From contig CAWBOB010000009.1 in the NCBI GenBank assembly GCA_963790335.1, positions 1 through 64,000 of the forward strand: DNA of 64,000 nt, written 5' to 3'. Below are positions 7,815 to 16,641 of the stretch, in pieces (within the stretch, counting starts at the first letter, position 1; each line of letters begins with the position of its first letter). The position numbers were made by a program, and so were the translations under genes. This DNA comes from JAOUEA01 sp963790335 (GTDB lineage: Bacteria > Actinomycetota > UBA4738 > HRBIN12). The notes beneath the pieces were generated by a model. It was not told the DNA's origin. It saw nothing but the letters and a program-made list of their open reading frames with translations, and made no database searches.

Positions 7815-8726
7815 CGCCCAGCGAGGGACGAGGGCCCAGCCTGGTGCCCGTACGGCCCCGAGACCGATTTCCCGCTCGACCAGCGAGACGACGACGAGCG
7901 GTGCCTGACGTTCGAGACGGAGCCGCTTCCCGATCGCATCGAGCTGCTCGGTCACCCGCGCCTCGGCCTCGATCTCGCGGTCGACCGGCCGCTCGCCTTC
8001 GTGGTCGCGCGTCTGTGCGATGTCGCTCCAGGCGGCACCTCCACGCTGATCAGCCGCGGGGTGCTGAACCTCGCCCATCGCGAGAGCCACGAGCATCCGC
8101 AGCCGCTCGAGCCCGGCAGGAGGTACCGCGTGCATCTCGAGCTCGACGCGCTCGGCCAGGCGGTGCCGGCCGGTCACCGGCTCCGGCTCGCGCTTTCGAC
8201 GACCTACTGGCCCTGGATCTGGCCGTCGCCCGACGTCGTCGCGCTCACCGTGATCACCGGCGAGGGCACATGGCTCGACCTGCCCGTGCATGCGCCCGAC
8301 GACGCTGCCGAGGGCTCCACACCGGCGTTCGGGCCGCCGAGATCGGCGCCTCGCTTGCCCACGCGAGAGCTCGGAGCGAGCGAGCCGTTTCGCACCACCG
8401 AGCACGACGAGCTCTCCGGCCGCCTCACCGTGACGATCGACCCCGAGGGCGACCACCGGTACGCCCTGCCCGACGGGCTCGAGATCTCCGAGCATGCCCG
8501 TGACCGATTCACGATCGAGGAGCACGACCCCACCTCGGCCTCCGTGCGATGCGAGCGGCGGCTCGGGCTCCGCCGCGGCGACTGGCAGGTCGAGGTCCGG
8601 ACCGAGAGCGAGATGAGGGCCGACCGGACCGACTTCCATCTGCTCGACAGGGTGCGGGCGTACGAGGGTACGGAGCTCGTCTTCGATCGCACATGGGAAC
8701 GATCGATCCCACGCGACCACGCGTAG
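7815..8726 (+). pseudogene. CocE/NonD-type acyl esterase, C-terminal remnant
   Basis: The open frame starts right after TAG 7812-7814 and encodes about 300 residues that match only the C-terminal jelly-roll domain (PepX_C type) of X-Pro dipeptidyl-peptidase/CocE esterases: WCPYGPETDFPLDQR, ARLCDVAPGGTSTLISRGVL, HRLRLALSTTYWPWIWPSP. The alpha/beta-hydrolase domain with the catalytic Ser-Asp-His, which normally precedes it, is absent; the space upstream is the OsmC gene. No ribosome site or good start codon is seen before the conserved part. I therefore call it a 5'-truncated gene rather than a free-standing domain protein. Confidence 0.65.
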
Positions 8727-8771
8727 CCCCGCGGCGGCCGACTCGGCGGTGGCCGTCCGGCTCGTTCTTGT

Positions 8772-8795
8772 GGACGGGGCTAGGTTTAGCCGTCC
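8772..8795. terminator. Candidate bidirectional terminator
   Basis: GGAC and GGCTA on the left pair with TAGCC and GTCC on the right around a 4-base loop, with a 2-base bulge. It lies between convergent gene ends (esterase remnant on +, secreted protein on -). There is no long T-run. Confidence 0.35.
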
Positions 8796-9163
8796 GAGCC
8801 CCCGTGACCCTCATCTGAGTCGCCGTGGTCATCGTCGTGGTCGGTGTCGTCGCCTTGGTCGTCGTGCCCCGAGTCGTCACCGTGATCCCCATCGTCACCG
8901 TGGCCTTGATCGCTCGTGCCGTCGTCGTCGAGCGATGGACTCGGTGACCCGTCCCCCGACGGGCTGATCGAGGGGGTAGCCGTCGAGCTGGCCGCTTCTG
9001 TCGGCGAGGGCGTGGCCGACGGAGCGGTCGATGGGGTCTCGGTCACCGAGTCTGGCGCGGATGGGGACGGCGATGGAGAGTCCTGCGCGATCGCGATGGC
9101 TCCCCCGGTGAGGACCGCCGTGAGGCCGAGAGCTCCAAGGGCTATGCGGGTCTTGTTCGGCAT
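8786..9163 (-). CDS. Secreted Ser/Pro-rich protein with Asp/His-rich tail
   Basis: A 125-residue protein starting at ATG 9163 behind GGGAGGG. It has a signal peptide (about residues 1-27, TRIALGALGLTAVLTGGAIA), then a low-complexity Ser/Pro/Thr linker, and an extremely acidic, His-rich C-terminal 45 residues with repeated HGDD, DHGDD and HDD. That tail could bind divalent metals such as nickel, zinc or calcium; this is inference from composition. A hairpin precedes the ribosome site (9177-9212). No enzyme domain is visible. Cell-wall or extracellular location is likely. Confidence 0.7.
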   Translation of the reverse strand: MPNKTRIALGALGLTAVLTGGAIAIAQDSPSPSPSAPDSVTETPSTAPSATPSPTEAASSTATPSISPSGDGSPSPSLDDDGTSDQGHGDDGDHGDDSGHDDQGDDTDHDDDHGDSDEGHGGSDG

Positions 9164-9176
9164 GGTCTGTTCCCTC

Positions 9177-9212
9177 CCTACGGTCGATGGTGCTCGTCCA
9201 TCTCACCGTAGG
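9177..9212 (-). promoter_or_regulatory. Hairpin in the 5' leader of the Asp/His-rich protein gene
   Basis: CCTACGGT (9177-9184) pairs with ACCGTAGG (9205-9212), and inside it ATGG pairs with CCAT around a 7-base loop. On the minus strand the 3' arm runs directly into the Shine-Dalgarno of the gene starting at 9163, so folding could influence translation. Confidence 0.45.
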
Positions 9213-9275
9213 AAGAAGCAGGTGATGCGGCGCCCAAGACGGGGATAAGCGCGTGATAAGCATGGTCCGGCATCC

Positions 9276-9542
9276 TCAGGCGCCCTCGCCGCCTTCTGCG
9301 TCGAACGCCGCGATGAGATCGTCGAGCGTGGGCGAGGTGGTGAGATCGACGAACTCCTGCTCGTTCAAAGTCGACCGCCCTTCGTCGACCATGCGCAGCA
9401 ACTCGGCACGGCCCTTGTCCGTGACGTAGCGCTCCACGACACCGCCGTCGTCGGTGCGGAACGTCGCCTCGTAGTGACCGGGCAGCGGCGCGTCATCATC
9501 GTCCTCGATGAACCGCGGCCCATCCTCGAGCTCGTACGCCAT
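9276..9542 (-). CDS. Small acidic hypothetical protein
   Basis: An 88-residue soluble, acidic protein. It begins MAYELEDGPRFIEDDDDAPL, contains a predicted strand-rich centre (HYEATFRTDDGGVVERYVTD), and ends with a helical acidic stretch (LDDLIAAFDAEGGEGA). No signal peptide, membrane segment or known motif. Frame, codon use and length fit a real gene; family not recognised. Confidence 0.55.
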   Translation of the reverse strand: MAYELEDGPRFIEDDDDAPLPGHYEATFRTDDGGVVERYVTDKGRAELLRMVDEGRSTLNEQEFVDLTTSPTLDDLIAAFDAEGGEGA

Positions 9543-9700
9543 CGATCCACGCTACCTCGAAGGAGCGGCGAGGTTCGGGCTCTGCTTACAGCGGGTAGTC
9601 CTTCACACGTGGTCGGAAGCGCGTCCGAACGTGTGGTGTATTCGCCCCTCGTCCCCCGCTGCCCGCCGCACGAAGCTCATCCGGGGCATATGCTCGGCCC

Positions 9701-9877
9701 ATGATCCGCGATCCGCGCCAGGTCAACGAGGCGATGCGCGAGACGATGCGGGCCCAGCACGCCGATCGCATCAGGGACGGCGAGCGCGAGCGCCTGAAGG
9801 GTCAGGCCCATCGGCGCGGGTGGTTCGGTCGCTGGCTCGACCGGAGGGCGGTCCGCCGCGCCGATCGGGACGCCTGA
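9701..9877 (+). CDS. Very small basic hypothetical protein
   Basis: A 58-residue frame from ATG 9701 to TGA 9875-9877, seven bases before the start of the LLM oxidoreductase gene. The product is highly charged, Arg-rich and helical (MIRDPRQVNEAMRETMRAQH at the N-terminus), with a Trp-containing basic patch near the end. Tight spacing with the next gene suggests co-transcription and supports it being real. Function unknown. Confidence 0.5.
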   Translation: MIRDPRQVNEAMRETMRAQHADRIRDGERERLKGQAHRRGWFGRWLDRRAVRRADRDA

Positions 9878-9884
9878 GCGACCG

Positions 9885-10712
9885 ATGCGCTGGGGGCTCG
9901 ACATCTCGCAGCACCAGCTCGCGTGGGACGAGCTCGTCGCGCGCGCCGGGCTCGCCGAGGACGCCGGCCTCGACGGCGTCTGGGTCTTCGACCACTTCAA
10001 GGCGCTCTACGGCGATCCCCGCGGCCCGTCGCTCGAGGCGTGGACGCTGCTCGCGGGGCTCGCCCGCGAGACCTCGCGCGTGCGGCTCGGCACGCTCGTC
10101 ACGGGCATGACGCACCGGCACCCCTCGGTGCTCGCCGCCGAGGTCGTCACGGTCGATCACCTCTCCGGCGGACGCGTGGAGTGCGCGGTGGGGGCCGCGT
10201 GGAACGACTCGGAGCACCGCGAGCTCGGCATCCCGTTCCCCCCGACTGCCGAGCGCATGGACCGCCTGGAGGAAGGGGTCCAGGTCCTGCGACTGCTGTT
10301 CACCGAGGACGACGCGACGTTCGAGGGGCGCCACTACCGGCTCGATGGTGCGACCTACCGCCCGAGGCCGGTGCAGCAGCCGCACCCGCCGATCTGGGTC
10401 GGAGGGGAAGGCCGGCGGCGGACGCTGCCGATCGTCGGGCGGTACGCGGACGCGTGGCACGGCTGGGCGTCGAACGCAGCCGAGCTCGCCGAGATCACCG
10501 CCATCATCGACCGCGCCGCCGCGGACGCCGGCCGAGATCCGGCCTCGATCGTGCGGGCCTCGAGCCTGTCCATCTCCGAGCCGTGGGACGAGGTCAAGGC
10601 CAACCACGAATGGATGGCGGCCGGCGGCATCTCCTACCTCGTGATCGAGTGGCCGTCTGAGGGCCGAGGTCGGCTCGAGGAGTTCCTCGAGCAGGTGCTC
10701 CCCACCCTGTAG
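9885..10712 (+). CDS. LLM-class F420-dependent oxidoreductase
   Basis: A 275-residue luciferase-like monooxygenase-superfamily protein, full length for the family. Typical features: N-terminal MRWGLDISQHQLAWDELVA, GLDGVWVFDHF, LAGLARETSRVRLGTLVTGM, HPSVLAAEVVTVDHLSGGR and the C-terminal ADAWHGWASN. In actinobacteria such TIM-barrel enzymes mostly use coenzyme F420 for hydride transfer, some use FMN; the sequence cannot separate these with certainty. It follows a small gene by 7 bases. Substrate not predictable. Confidence 0.85.
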   Translation: MRWGLDISQHQLAWDELVARAGLAEDAGLDGVWVFDHFKALYGDPRGPSLEAWTLLAGLARETSRVRLGTLVTGMTHRHPSVLAAEVVTVDHLSGGRVECAVGAAWNDSEHRELGIPFPPTAERMDRLEEGVQVLRLLFTEDDATFEGRHYRLDGATYRPRPVQQPHPPIWVGGEGRRRTLPIVGRYADAWHGWASNAAELAEITAIIDRAAADAGRDPASIVRASSLSISEPWDEVKANHEWMAAGGISYLVIEWPSEGRGRLEEFLEQVLPTL

Positions 10713-10816
10713 CGGTGTCAGGCAGTCGGCGTGTCGACACGACCCGAGGAGCCGCTCTTGCGCGCGACCCGCGTCGTGCTCGACGATGCAGTGATCGAGT
10801 CGGAGGGGGTCTCACG

Positions 10817-11650
10817 ATGCGCACGAAGCTGGTCGTTCTGCTCACCGCGGTCGCGCTGGTCACGGGTGGATACGTCGTCGGACAGGCGGGGACTCGCCGC
10901 GGCGGCGATGCTTCCACCACGTTGCCGGGATTCACCGAGGTCGTGAGCCTCAGCCACGTGAACGCGCCGGCTCGAACGCCGCTGTTCCCCGGTGATCCCG
11001 CGTTCACGCTCACGACGGTCGCGACCGTCGAGGACGACGGGTTCTACATGCAGTACGTGCGTGAGGGCGAGCACACCGGCACGCACTACAGCGCTCCGTG
11101 CCACTTCCGCGACGGGAAGCCGTGCGCCGAGGATCTCGATGCAGCCGACTACGTGCTGCCGGCGGTCGTCGTCGACGTGCGCGATGCGGTGGCGGCCGAT
11201 GCGAACCACGTCGTCAGGAAGACCGACCTGCAGGCATGGGAGACCGAGCACGGCGAGATGCCGGCGGGTGCGGCGGTGCTGCTTTGGACCGGATGCGATG
11301 CGTTCTGGGGACCGACGCTCGCCAAGGACGAGCGCACCTATTACAACTGCGGCCAGCGGGGAGCGAAGTACAGCCAACCGGGCTTCTCGAAGGGCGCGGT
11401 GCGCTGGCTGATCGAAACCGGCGTACTCGCCAAGCGCGGTGCGCTCGGCACCGACACGTTCGGTCCTGACCCGTCGGCCGACGCGAACTACTGGGAGTCC
11501 TACCTCACATTGAACCGGCACCGGTTCACGCTCGAGAACCTCACGAACCTCGGTGCGATGCCCGCGACCGGCGGCTGGATCGTGATCGGCGGACCGATGA
11601 ACCGTCACGGCTCGGGCGCGGCGAGCACCGTGTTCGGCCTGGTGCCGTAA
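10817..11650 (+). CDS. Exported cyclase family protein (kynurenine-formamidase-like metal hydrolase)
   Basis: A 277-residue protein. ATG 10817 gives a signal sequence or membrane anchor (TKLVVLLTAVALVTGGYVVG). The body has the cyclase-family metal motif EHTGTHYSAPCHF and a second conserved block GALGTDTFGPDPS, with GWIVIGGP near the end. In the family usual motif HxGTHxDxPxH the Asp is replaced here by Ser (THYSAPCH). These enzymes hydrolyse amide or lactone-type bonds (for example arylformamidase) using Mn or Zn; the exported location suggests an extracytoplasmic substrate. An in-frame start upstream (10715) would add residues lacking conservation. Confidence 0.75.
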   Translation: MRTKLVVLLTAVALVTGGYVVGQAGTRRGGDASTTLPGFTEVVSLSHVNAPARTPLFPGDPAFTLTTVATVEDDGFYMQYVREGEHTGTHYSAPCHFRDGKPCAEDLDAADYVLPAVVVDVRDAVAADANHVVRKTDLQAWETEHGEMPAGAAVLLWTGCDAFWGPTLAKDERTYYNCGQRGAKYSQPGFSKGAVRWLIETGVLAKRGALGTDTFGPDPSADANYWESYLTLNRHRFTLENLTNLGAMPATGGWIVIGGPMNRHGSGAASTVFGLVP

Positions 11651-11684
11651 GGGTCAGGACCCGACTCGTCGTAGTCTCGGGGCC

Positions 11685-12443
11685 GTGACGTTCGAGGTCG
11701 CCGCCGCTCGATACGACCGGTTCATGGGCCGGTACTCGTCCACGCTCGCACCGCTCTTCTGCGACTTCGTCGGCGTCGGTGCCCAACAGCGTGTGCTCGA
11801 CGTGGGATGCGGCCCCGGGGCCCTCACGGCGGAACTCGTCGGCGCGGCCGGTGAGGCATCGGTCTCGGCCGTCGACCCCTCCCAGCCGTTCGTCGATGCG
11901 GCACGCGGTCGGTACCCGGGCGTCGACGTGCGGCTCGCGTCGGCGGAGGAGCTGCCGTATCGGGATGACGAGTTCGACGCCGCGTGCGCACAGCTCGTCG
12001 TCCACTTCATGACCGACCCCGTCGCCGGATTGGCCGAGATGACCCGCGTCACCCGCTCGGGCGGCCGCGTGGCGGCGTGCGTCTGGGACTACGCGGGCGA
12101 TCGCTCGCCCATCTCCGCGTTCTGGCAGGCGGTTCGCGAACTGGACGTGGGCGTCGAGGACGAGTCGGCCCTTCCCGGTGCCCGGCGCGGCCATCTCACG
12201 GAGCTGTTCGGCTCGGCGGGCATCGACCGTATCGAGGGAGCCGAACTCACCGTGCGCGTCGAGCACGAGAGCTTCGACGACTGGTGGTCGCCGTTCACCC
12301 TGGGCGTCGGACCAGCGGGTGCTTACGCGCAGAAGCTCGGCGACAAGGAGTTGGCGAGCGTGCGCGACCGGTGTCGGCAGCTCCTCGGCGACGGACCCGT
12401 CACGTTGACCGCGACCGCGTGGGCAGCCCGCGGAAGCGTTTAA
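11685..12443 (+). CDS. Class I SAM-dependent methyltransferase
   Basis: A 252-residue protein of the UbiE/COQ5-like class. It opens with FEVAAARYDRFMGRYSSTLA, then motif I VLDVGCGPG (about residues 35-43) that binds the adenosyl cofactor, the acidic motif II region (SAVDPSQPFVDAARGR), and LPYRDDEFDAACAQLVVHFM. The start is GTG 11685, 34 bases after the preceding stop. The methyl acceptor cannot be predicted; small-molecule acceptors are usual for this subfamily. Confidence 0.8.
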   Translation: MTFEVAAARYDRFMGRYSSTLAPLFCDFVGVGAQQRVLDVGCGPGALTAELVGAAGEASVSAVDPSQPFVDAARGRYPGVDVRLASAEELPYRDDEFDAACAQLVVHFMTDPVAGLAEMTRVTRSGGRVAACVWDYAGDRSPISAFWQAVRELDVGVEDESALPGARRGHLTELFGSAGIDRIEGAELTVRVEHESFDDWWSPFTLGVGPAGAYAQKLGDKELASVRDRCRQLLGDGPVTLTATAWAARGSV

Positions 12444-12597
12444 CGGTCGCGATCCGGGACGGATGCCGAGCGCGTTGCGCAGCGCCGAGCACACCTCCAC
12501 TTGGCTTCGCCTCGCTGAGCGTCACGCTTCACGGCGTTCGAGTCGTCGAGCGCGCCGTCTCGCGTCCTCTCGCGCGTGGAGTGGCCGGAGTGACGCT

Positions 12598-14295
12598 CTA
12601 GCCGAGCGCGGTGACCGATGGCTCGGCACGGGCGCGACCGCCGACGATCCGGAAGGACATCCACGGCGTCGACACCGCCCGGTTCCGCTCGTCGCCCTCG
12701 AACCTGACCTTCACGCGGAAGTCGATGCCGGGCCGCGTGTGCAGCACCCGGGCGGCCCCCATGCTGTCGGCGTTCAGCATGTACTCATGCTCGTCGAGCT
12801 GGGTCCACGCCCTCGTGCCGGTGAGGCGGCCCTCGAGGGTATAGGTGACCGGATCGCCGCCGTGGTTCGGTGCGACCGTGACCGCGACCCTCGGCGTCAC
12901 CCCGTCGCGGAAGAGCGTGTACCCGTCGCGCCGAGCGAACTGTCCGACGAACCGTGCGGTGATCCGTGCGTGCACGCGAACCGCCCTGGACCGATCCTGC
13001 GCCTCGGACCACGCGGCGTCGCCGTCGTAGCGGGCGACGTAGACGGTCCGCTCCTTCGGCCGGTGGGTGAACCGCGCGGTGCCGGCGCCGTTCACGGCTC
13101 CGGAGAAGACCTGCGTCTGGACGCCGTTCGCCTCGGCGTACACGGTCACGGTGCGGTTCGTGTCGCCGCCCTCGAGGTGCACCGCGACGTCGACCCGTCC
13201 GCGGTAACGGACCTCGCGGGGAGAGGCGGAGACCTTCAGATCGGATGGTTCGGTCGTCGACGTGCCGTCGATCGTCAGCACGACGAACGAAGGATCGCCG
13301 GTCTCGTTCGACCGCACCACGAACACCGTGTTCGCGTCGTCGGCGACCGCGACGCCGTTCGACACCACCGTCTGGTCGGGGTCGTCGAAGTCGTGGTGCC
13401 ACACGTCCACCGTCGAGCCGGGCGAGTACGCCCAAACGTCGTCCCAGTAGACGCCATCCGCGCCACCCACGATCAGGCCGCCGCCGTTCGGGGTGACCGC
13501 CACCGCGACCGGGTAGGGGTCGGCGACGTAGTTCCGAAGCGTCACGAGGTCGGAGACCCGCACCTGCGGGTACTCGGACGGGGAGCCCGCGGCGACGATC
13601 ATGCTCGCCCGGTCGGGCATCATCGCGACCTGGCGGCCGTTGCTCGCGTCCCCTGTGTTGTGCTTGCTACGGAGGAAGGTAGGCGGATCGGTCGTCGCGT
13701 CGTACCCCGAGACCGTCAGCGGCGACATCCCCTGATCGAACATCCACACCTCCGAGCCACCCGGCAGGCCGTCGACGAAGCGCGGCGCATAGTTGGCCAC
13801 TGCAGCGAACCCAGTGCTCAGGTCCGAGCCGTCGGGATCGATCGAGACGAGTTGGTCGTCGTCGACCGCGCTGTCGGCGAAGAACCAGAGCTTGCCGGCG
13901 GCCTCGGTGAGGTCTCCCGGCTGCACGAACGGATCGATCGTCAGGGTGTCGACGACGACGGGCGGGTCCGCGGCGGCGTCGATCACCTCGATCGACGGAC
14001 CGTTCGCCGCGCTCACGTACAGCGTGTCGCCGAGCAGCACCATGCCGGTCGCGCCTGCGATCGGGATAGAGGTGACGAGCGTCCCGTCGAATCCGTAGAC
14101 CGGCAGCGCCGTGGTGCCGGCGCCACCCGAGACGAAGACGTGGTCGTGGGGGTCGTCGACCACCATGTCGTAGGGGGAGGCGAACGGCAGCACGGTCCCG
14201 GCCGCGTGGGCCGGGCGCGCCATCGCCGGAGCGAGTGAGACGGCGACGACGGCGATGAGCGAGAGGGCCGTCACCCTTCGGACTGCGGCGGACAT
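12598..14295 (-). CDS. Secreted propeller plus Ig-like domain protein
   Basis: A 565-residue exported protein. ATG 14295 is chosen because it follows an SD (GGAG) and gives a clear signal peptide (TALSLIAVVAVSLAPAMARP...AHA). Residues about 35-340 read as NHL/YVTN-style beta-propeller blades (SPYDMVVDDPHDHVFVSGG; GATGMVLLGDTLYVSAANG; PVAVAVTPNGGGLIVGG). The C-terminal 200 residues look like bacterial Ig-like modules (LKVSASPREVRYRGRVDVAV; YTLFRDGVTPRVAVTVAP). Such architecture suits a cell-surface adhesin or binding protein. A much longer open frame upstream lacks coding character. Confidence 0.7.
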   Translation of the reverse strand: MSAAVRRVTALSLIAVVAVSLAPAMARPAHAAGTVLPFASPYDMVVDDPHDHVFVSGGAGTTALPVYGFDGTLVTSIPIAGATGMVLLGDTLYVSAANGPSIEVIDAAADPPVVVDTLTIDPFVQPGDLTEAAGKLWFFADSAVDDDQLVSIDPDGSDLSTGFAAVANYAPRFVDGLPGGSEVWMFDQGMSPLTVSGYDATTDPPTFLRSKHNTGDASNGRQVAMMPDRASMIVAAGSPSEYPQVRVSDLVTLRNYVADPYPVAVAVTPNGGGLIVGGADGVYWDDVWAYSPGSTVDVWHHDFDDPDQTVVSNGVAVADDANTVFVVRSNETGDPSFVVLTIDGTSTTEPSDLKVSASPREVRYRGRVDVAVHLEGGDTNRTVTVYAEANGVQTQVFSGAVNGAGTARFTHRPKERTVYVARYDGDAAWSEAQDRSRAVRVHARITARFVGQFARRDGYTLFRDGVTPRVAVTVAPNHGGDPVTYTLEGRLTGTRAWTQLDEHEYMLNADSMGAARVLHTRPGIDFRVKVRFEGDERNRAVSTPWMSFRIVGGRARAEPSVTALG

Positions 14296-14298
14296 CTC

Positions 14299-14314
14299 CA
14301 AGGAGGGCTCCTTG
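14299..14314 (-). promoter_or_regulatory. Inverted repeat overlapping the SD region of the propeller gene
   Basis: CAAGGAG (14299-14305) and CTCCTTG (14308-14314) form a perfect 7-base inverted repeat just upstream of ATG 14295. It duplicates the purine-rich ribosome-site sequence and could pair it away. The rest of the 290-base gap to the next gene (14584) shows nothing I can name. Confidence 0.35.
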
Positions 14315-14583
14315 TGCTCGAGGGCAACACCTTCGACGGTATCGGCAGCGGGCACTCGGCCTCGACGGCCGAACGGCCATAGCTGCGGACCGCATGACCC
14401 ACGACGAAGGTTGCGTGCAGCGGGTGCCGGTGGATGCCGACGCCCGCCTGGCCTCAGCGCGGCTGGCTTGGAGCTGACGCGTGTCGACCGGTTCACCCTC
14501 CGGGGCGCGGTCCTGATCAGCCACCATTCCGATCTGGGCGAAACGAACACGTCGGTCACGTTCGCCCGGCCCTCGGGCCGCGG

Positions 14584-16539
14584 CTAGCGCCAGTCGACGC
14601 GCACGAGCGCGACGGGTTCCGTGAATCCCTTGAGCGATACATCTCCGGCGGCCGTGAACCCCACCTCCGAGCCGGCCCCGTCCATCGTGGCACGGCTCGC
14701 GAGGATCTCGCCACCGTCGGCGAGCGCGGCGATCCTCGCCGCTCGGTGCACCTCCGCTCCGCCGTAGTCCTCGCCCCTTCGTGTCGCCGCGCCGGCATGG
14801 ATGCCGATCCGCACCGCCAGCGAGAAGCCCTCGGACCGTCGATGCTCGGCGAGCGCACGCTGCACGGCGACGGCGCACCCGAGCGCCGACCGCGCGTCGG
14901 GGAACGCGACGAAGAACCCGTCGCCCGTCGGATGTCCGACGTCGCCGCCATGCGCCGCGAAGAGCGACCGAAGGGTGCGGTCGTGCCAGGTGAGCAGGTC
15001 CTCCCAGGCGTCGTCGCCGATCACCCCGATCAGATCGGTCGACCGCACGATGTCCGTGAACATGAACGCTCGCGTGACTCGCTCAGGGCGCTCGCCGTCG
15101 AGGGCGAGCCGATCGAGCAGGCGCCGGGCGCGCGCCGCACCCGGGCGCGCGCCGAGGCGTTCGAACGTGTCTCGCGCCGAACGCGCTTCGGCGCGCGCCG
15201 CGTCCTCATCTCCGCTCGCGGCGCAGGCTTCCGCCAGGAGCAGGCTGACATCAGCGGCCTCGAGCGGCGCTTCGAGCTCCTGCCACCCGGCCCGAGCGTC
15301 CCGCAAGACCGAGATGGCGCCTGGCGCGTCGCCCCCTGCGACCAGCAGCGCACCCCGCGAGGCCGCGGCCATCGCCCGGAGTGAGGCCGTACGGAACCCC
15401 GCGACGAGCGTGTCGAGCTCGTCCGCGGCGAACGTCGCGGTCTGCATGTCGTCGCCTGCGAGCGCGATCGTGACCTGGGCGGCCAGCAGCCGGATCCGTG
15501 CGCAGGCATCGCTCGGGTGCTCGTCGAGCGCCTGGCGGATGCCGGACGCGGCGGCGTCCACCTTGCCCTCGGCGAGCCGCAGCAGCGAGCGCCCCGGCTG
15601 GGGCGGTCGACCGAACGCCTCCGCTCGCGCGTAGGCTTCCTCGGCGGCGACGAAGTCACCGAGCTGACGTCGCACCTCGCCGATCCCGTAGAAGGCCGGA
15701 CCCTGTCCGGAGACGAAGTTGTAGCGGGGGAGCTCCTCGCACCCTTCGAGAGCATCCGCCTCCGCTTCGTGCAGGTGGCCGTGCAGCAGCTTCAGCTCCG
15801 CGCGATGGATCCGGCACACGCCCGGGAACGCCGGCACGGACCGGCGCTCGCACCAGCGCAGCGTCGCCTCGGTCCACTCGCTCGCACGTCCGTAGTCGCC
15901 GAGCTTCGAGCAGATGCCGATCATGCCGCAGTAGACGTAGCCGGCGGCGGCGGGGTCGAGCTCACCGCCGACCACGGTCGCCATGGACTCGTCCAGGAGC
16001 GGCGTGCCCGTCGCCACGTCGCCGAGCAAACAGAGCGCGTGACCTTTGTCGTGCAGGCTCATCGCCGCGAGATCACGGTCGCCGCTGCGAACGGCGAACG
16101 CGAGCGCCTCGTCGTAGCGCCCGATCGCGCCGGCGTAGTCCTGCTCCATGATCCACAGCAGCAGGCCCTGCATCCAGAGCAACCAGCCATGCACGGGCCA
16201 GGTCGCATCCTCCTCGGCGAGGCGGGCCGCCTTCTGCCCCCACCCCTGTGCCATGGGGATCGACATACGCATGCCGTGCTGTTCCGCGAGTCGGAACGCC
16301 ATCATGGCCGCCTGCGCCCGATCGCCCTCGTCGAGGTAGGCGGCGTAGGCCCGCTCCAGCGCCTCGATCGTCGCGTCGGGGTGACCCGTCCAGTAGGTCG
16401 CCCAGCCGAGCATCTCGAGCGCCGCCCCCGGCAAGGGATCGTGCCGGTCGGCCTCGGTCAGCGCTTCGTAGGCGTCCTTCCACGCGTGCCGCTCCAGCGC
16501 ATCCCGCGCGAAGCTGATCGGATCGTCGCTCATGCTCAC
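14584..16539 (-). CDS. TPR protein with C-terminal class III nucleotidyl cyclase domain
   Basis: A 651-residue protein. Residues about 1-480 are helical TPR-like repeats (for example AYEALTEADRHDPLPGAALE; YGRASEWTEATLRWCERR). From about residue 490 a class III adenylyl/guanylyl cyclase domain follows: AFMFTDIVRSTDL (metal-binding Asp), GDVGHPTGDGFFVAF (second metal Asp), VRIGIHAGAATRRGEDYGGAEVHRAARI. The usual substrate-specifying Lys before TGDG is His, and the usual VNxAAR Asn is also His, while the Arg is retained, so activity may be altered. Start is GTG 16539 with GGAG five bases upstream; ATG 16533 is alternative. Confidence 0.75.
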   Translation of the reverse strand: MSMSDDPISFARDALERHAWKDAYEALTEADRHDPLPGAALEMLGWATYWTGHPDATIEALERAYAAYLDEGDRAQAAMMAFRLAEQHGMRMSIPMAQGWGQKAARLAEEDATWPVHGWLLWMQGLLLWIMEQDYAGAIGRYDEALAFAVRSGDRDLAAMSLHDKGHALCLLGDVATGTPLLDESMATVVGGELDPAAAGYVYCGMIGICSKLGDYGRASEWTEATLRWCERRSVPAFPGVCRIHRAELKLLHGHLHEAEADALEGCEELPRYNFVSGQGPAFYGIGEVRRQLGDFVAAEEAYARAEAFGRPPQPGRSLLRLAEGKVDAAASGIRQALDEHPSDACARIRLLAAQVTIALAGDDMQTATFAADELDTLVAGFRTASLRAMAAASRGALLVAGGDAPGAISVLRDARAGWQELEAPLEAADVSLLLAEACAASGDEDAARAEARSARDTFERLGARPGAARARRLLDRLALDGERPERVTRAFMFTDIVRSTDLIGVIGDDAWEDLLTWHDRTLRSLFAAHGGDVGHPTGDGFFVAFPDARSALGCAVAVQRALAEHRRSEGFSLAVRIGIHAGAATRRGEDYGGAEVHRAARIAALADGGEILASRATMDGAGSEVGFTAAGDVSLKGFTEPVALVRVDWR

Positions 16540-16641
16540 GGCGACTCCACGGAGGCAACGGGCCTTCGAACCGTACCGGGTTCCGGCTTCTCCCGCGACC
16601 CGGGGGATCGGCTCCGTATCCGTGGAGAAACCGGCGAGCTG

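Noticed and set aside
12463..14238. Open frame antisense to the propeller/Ig gene
   Set aside because: Rich in Arg, His and Val with no motif; the minus-strand frame has a signal peptide and clear repeats.
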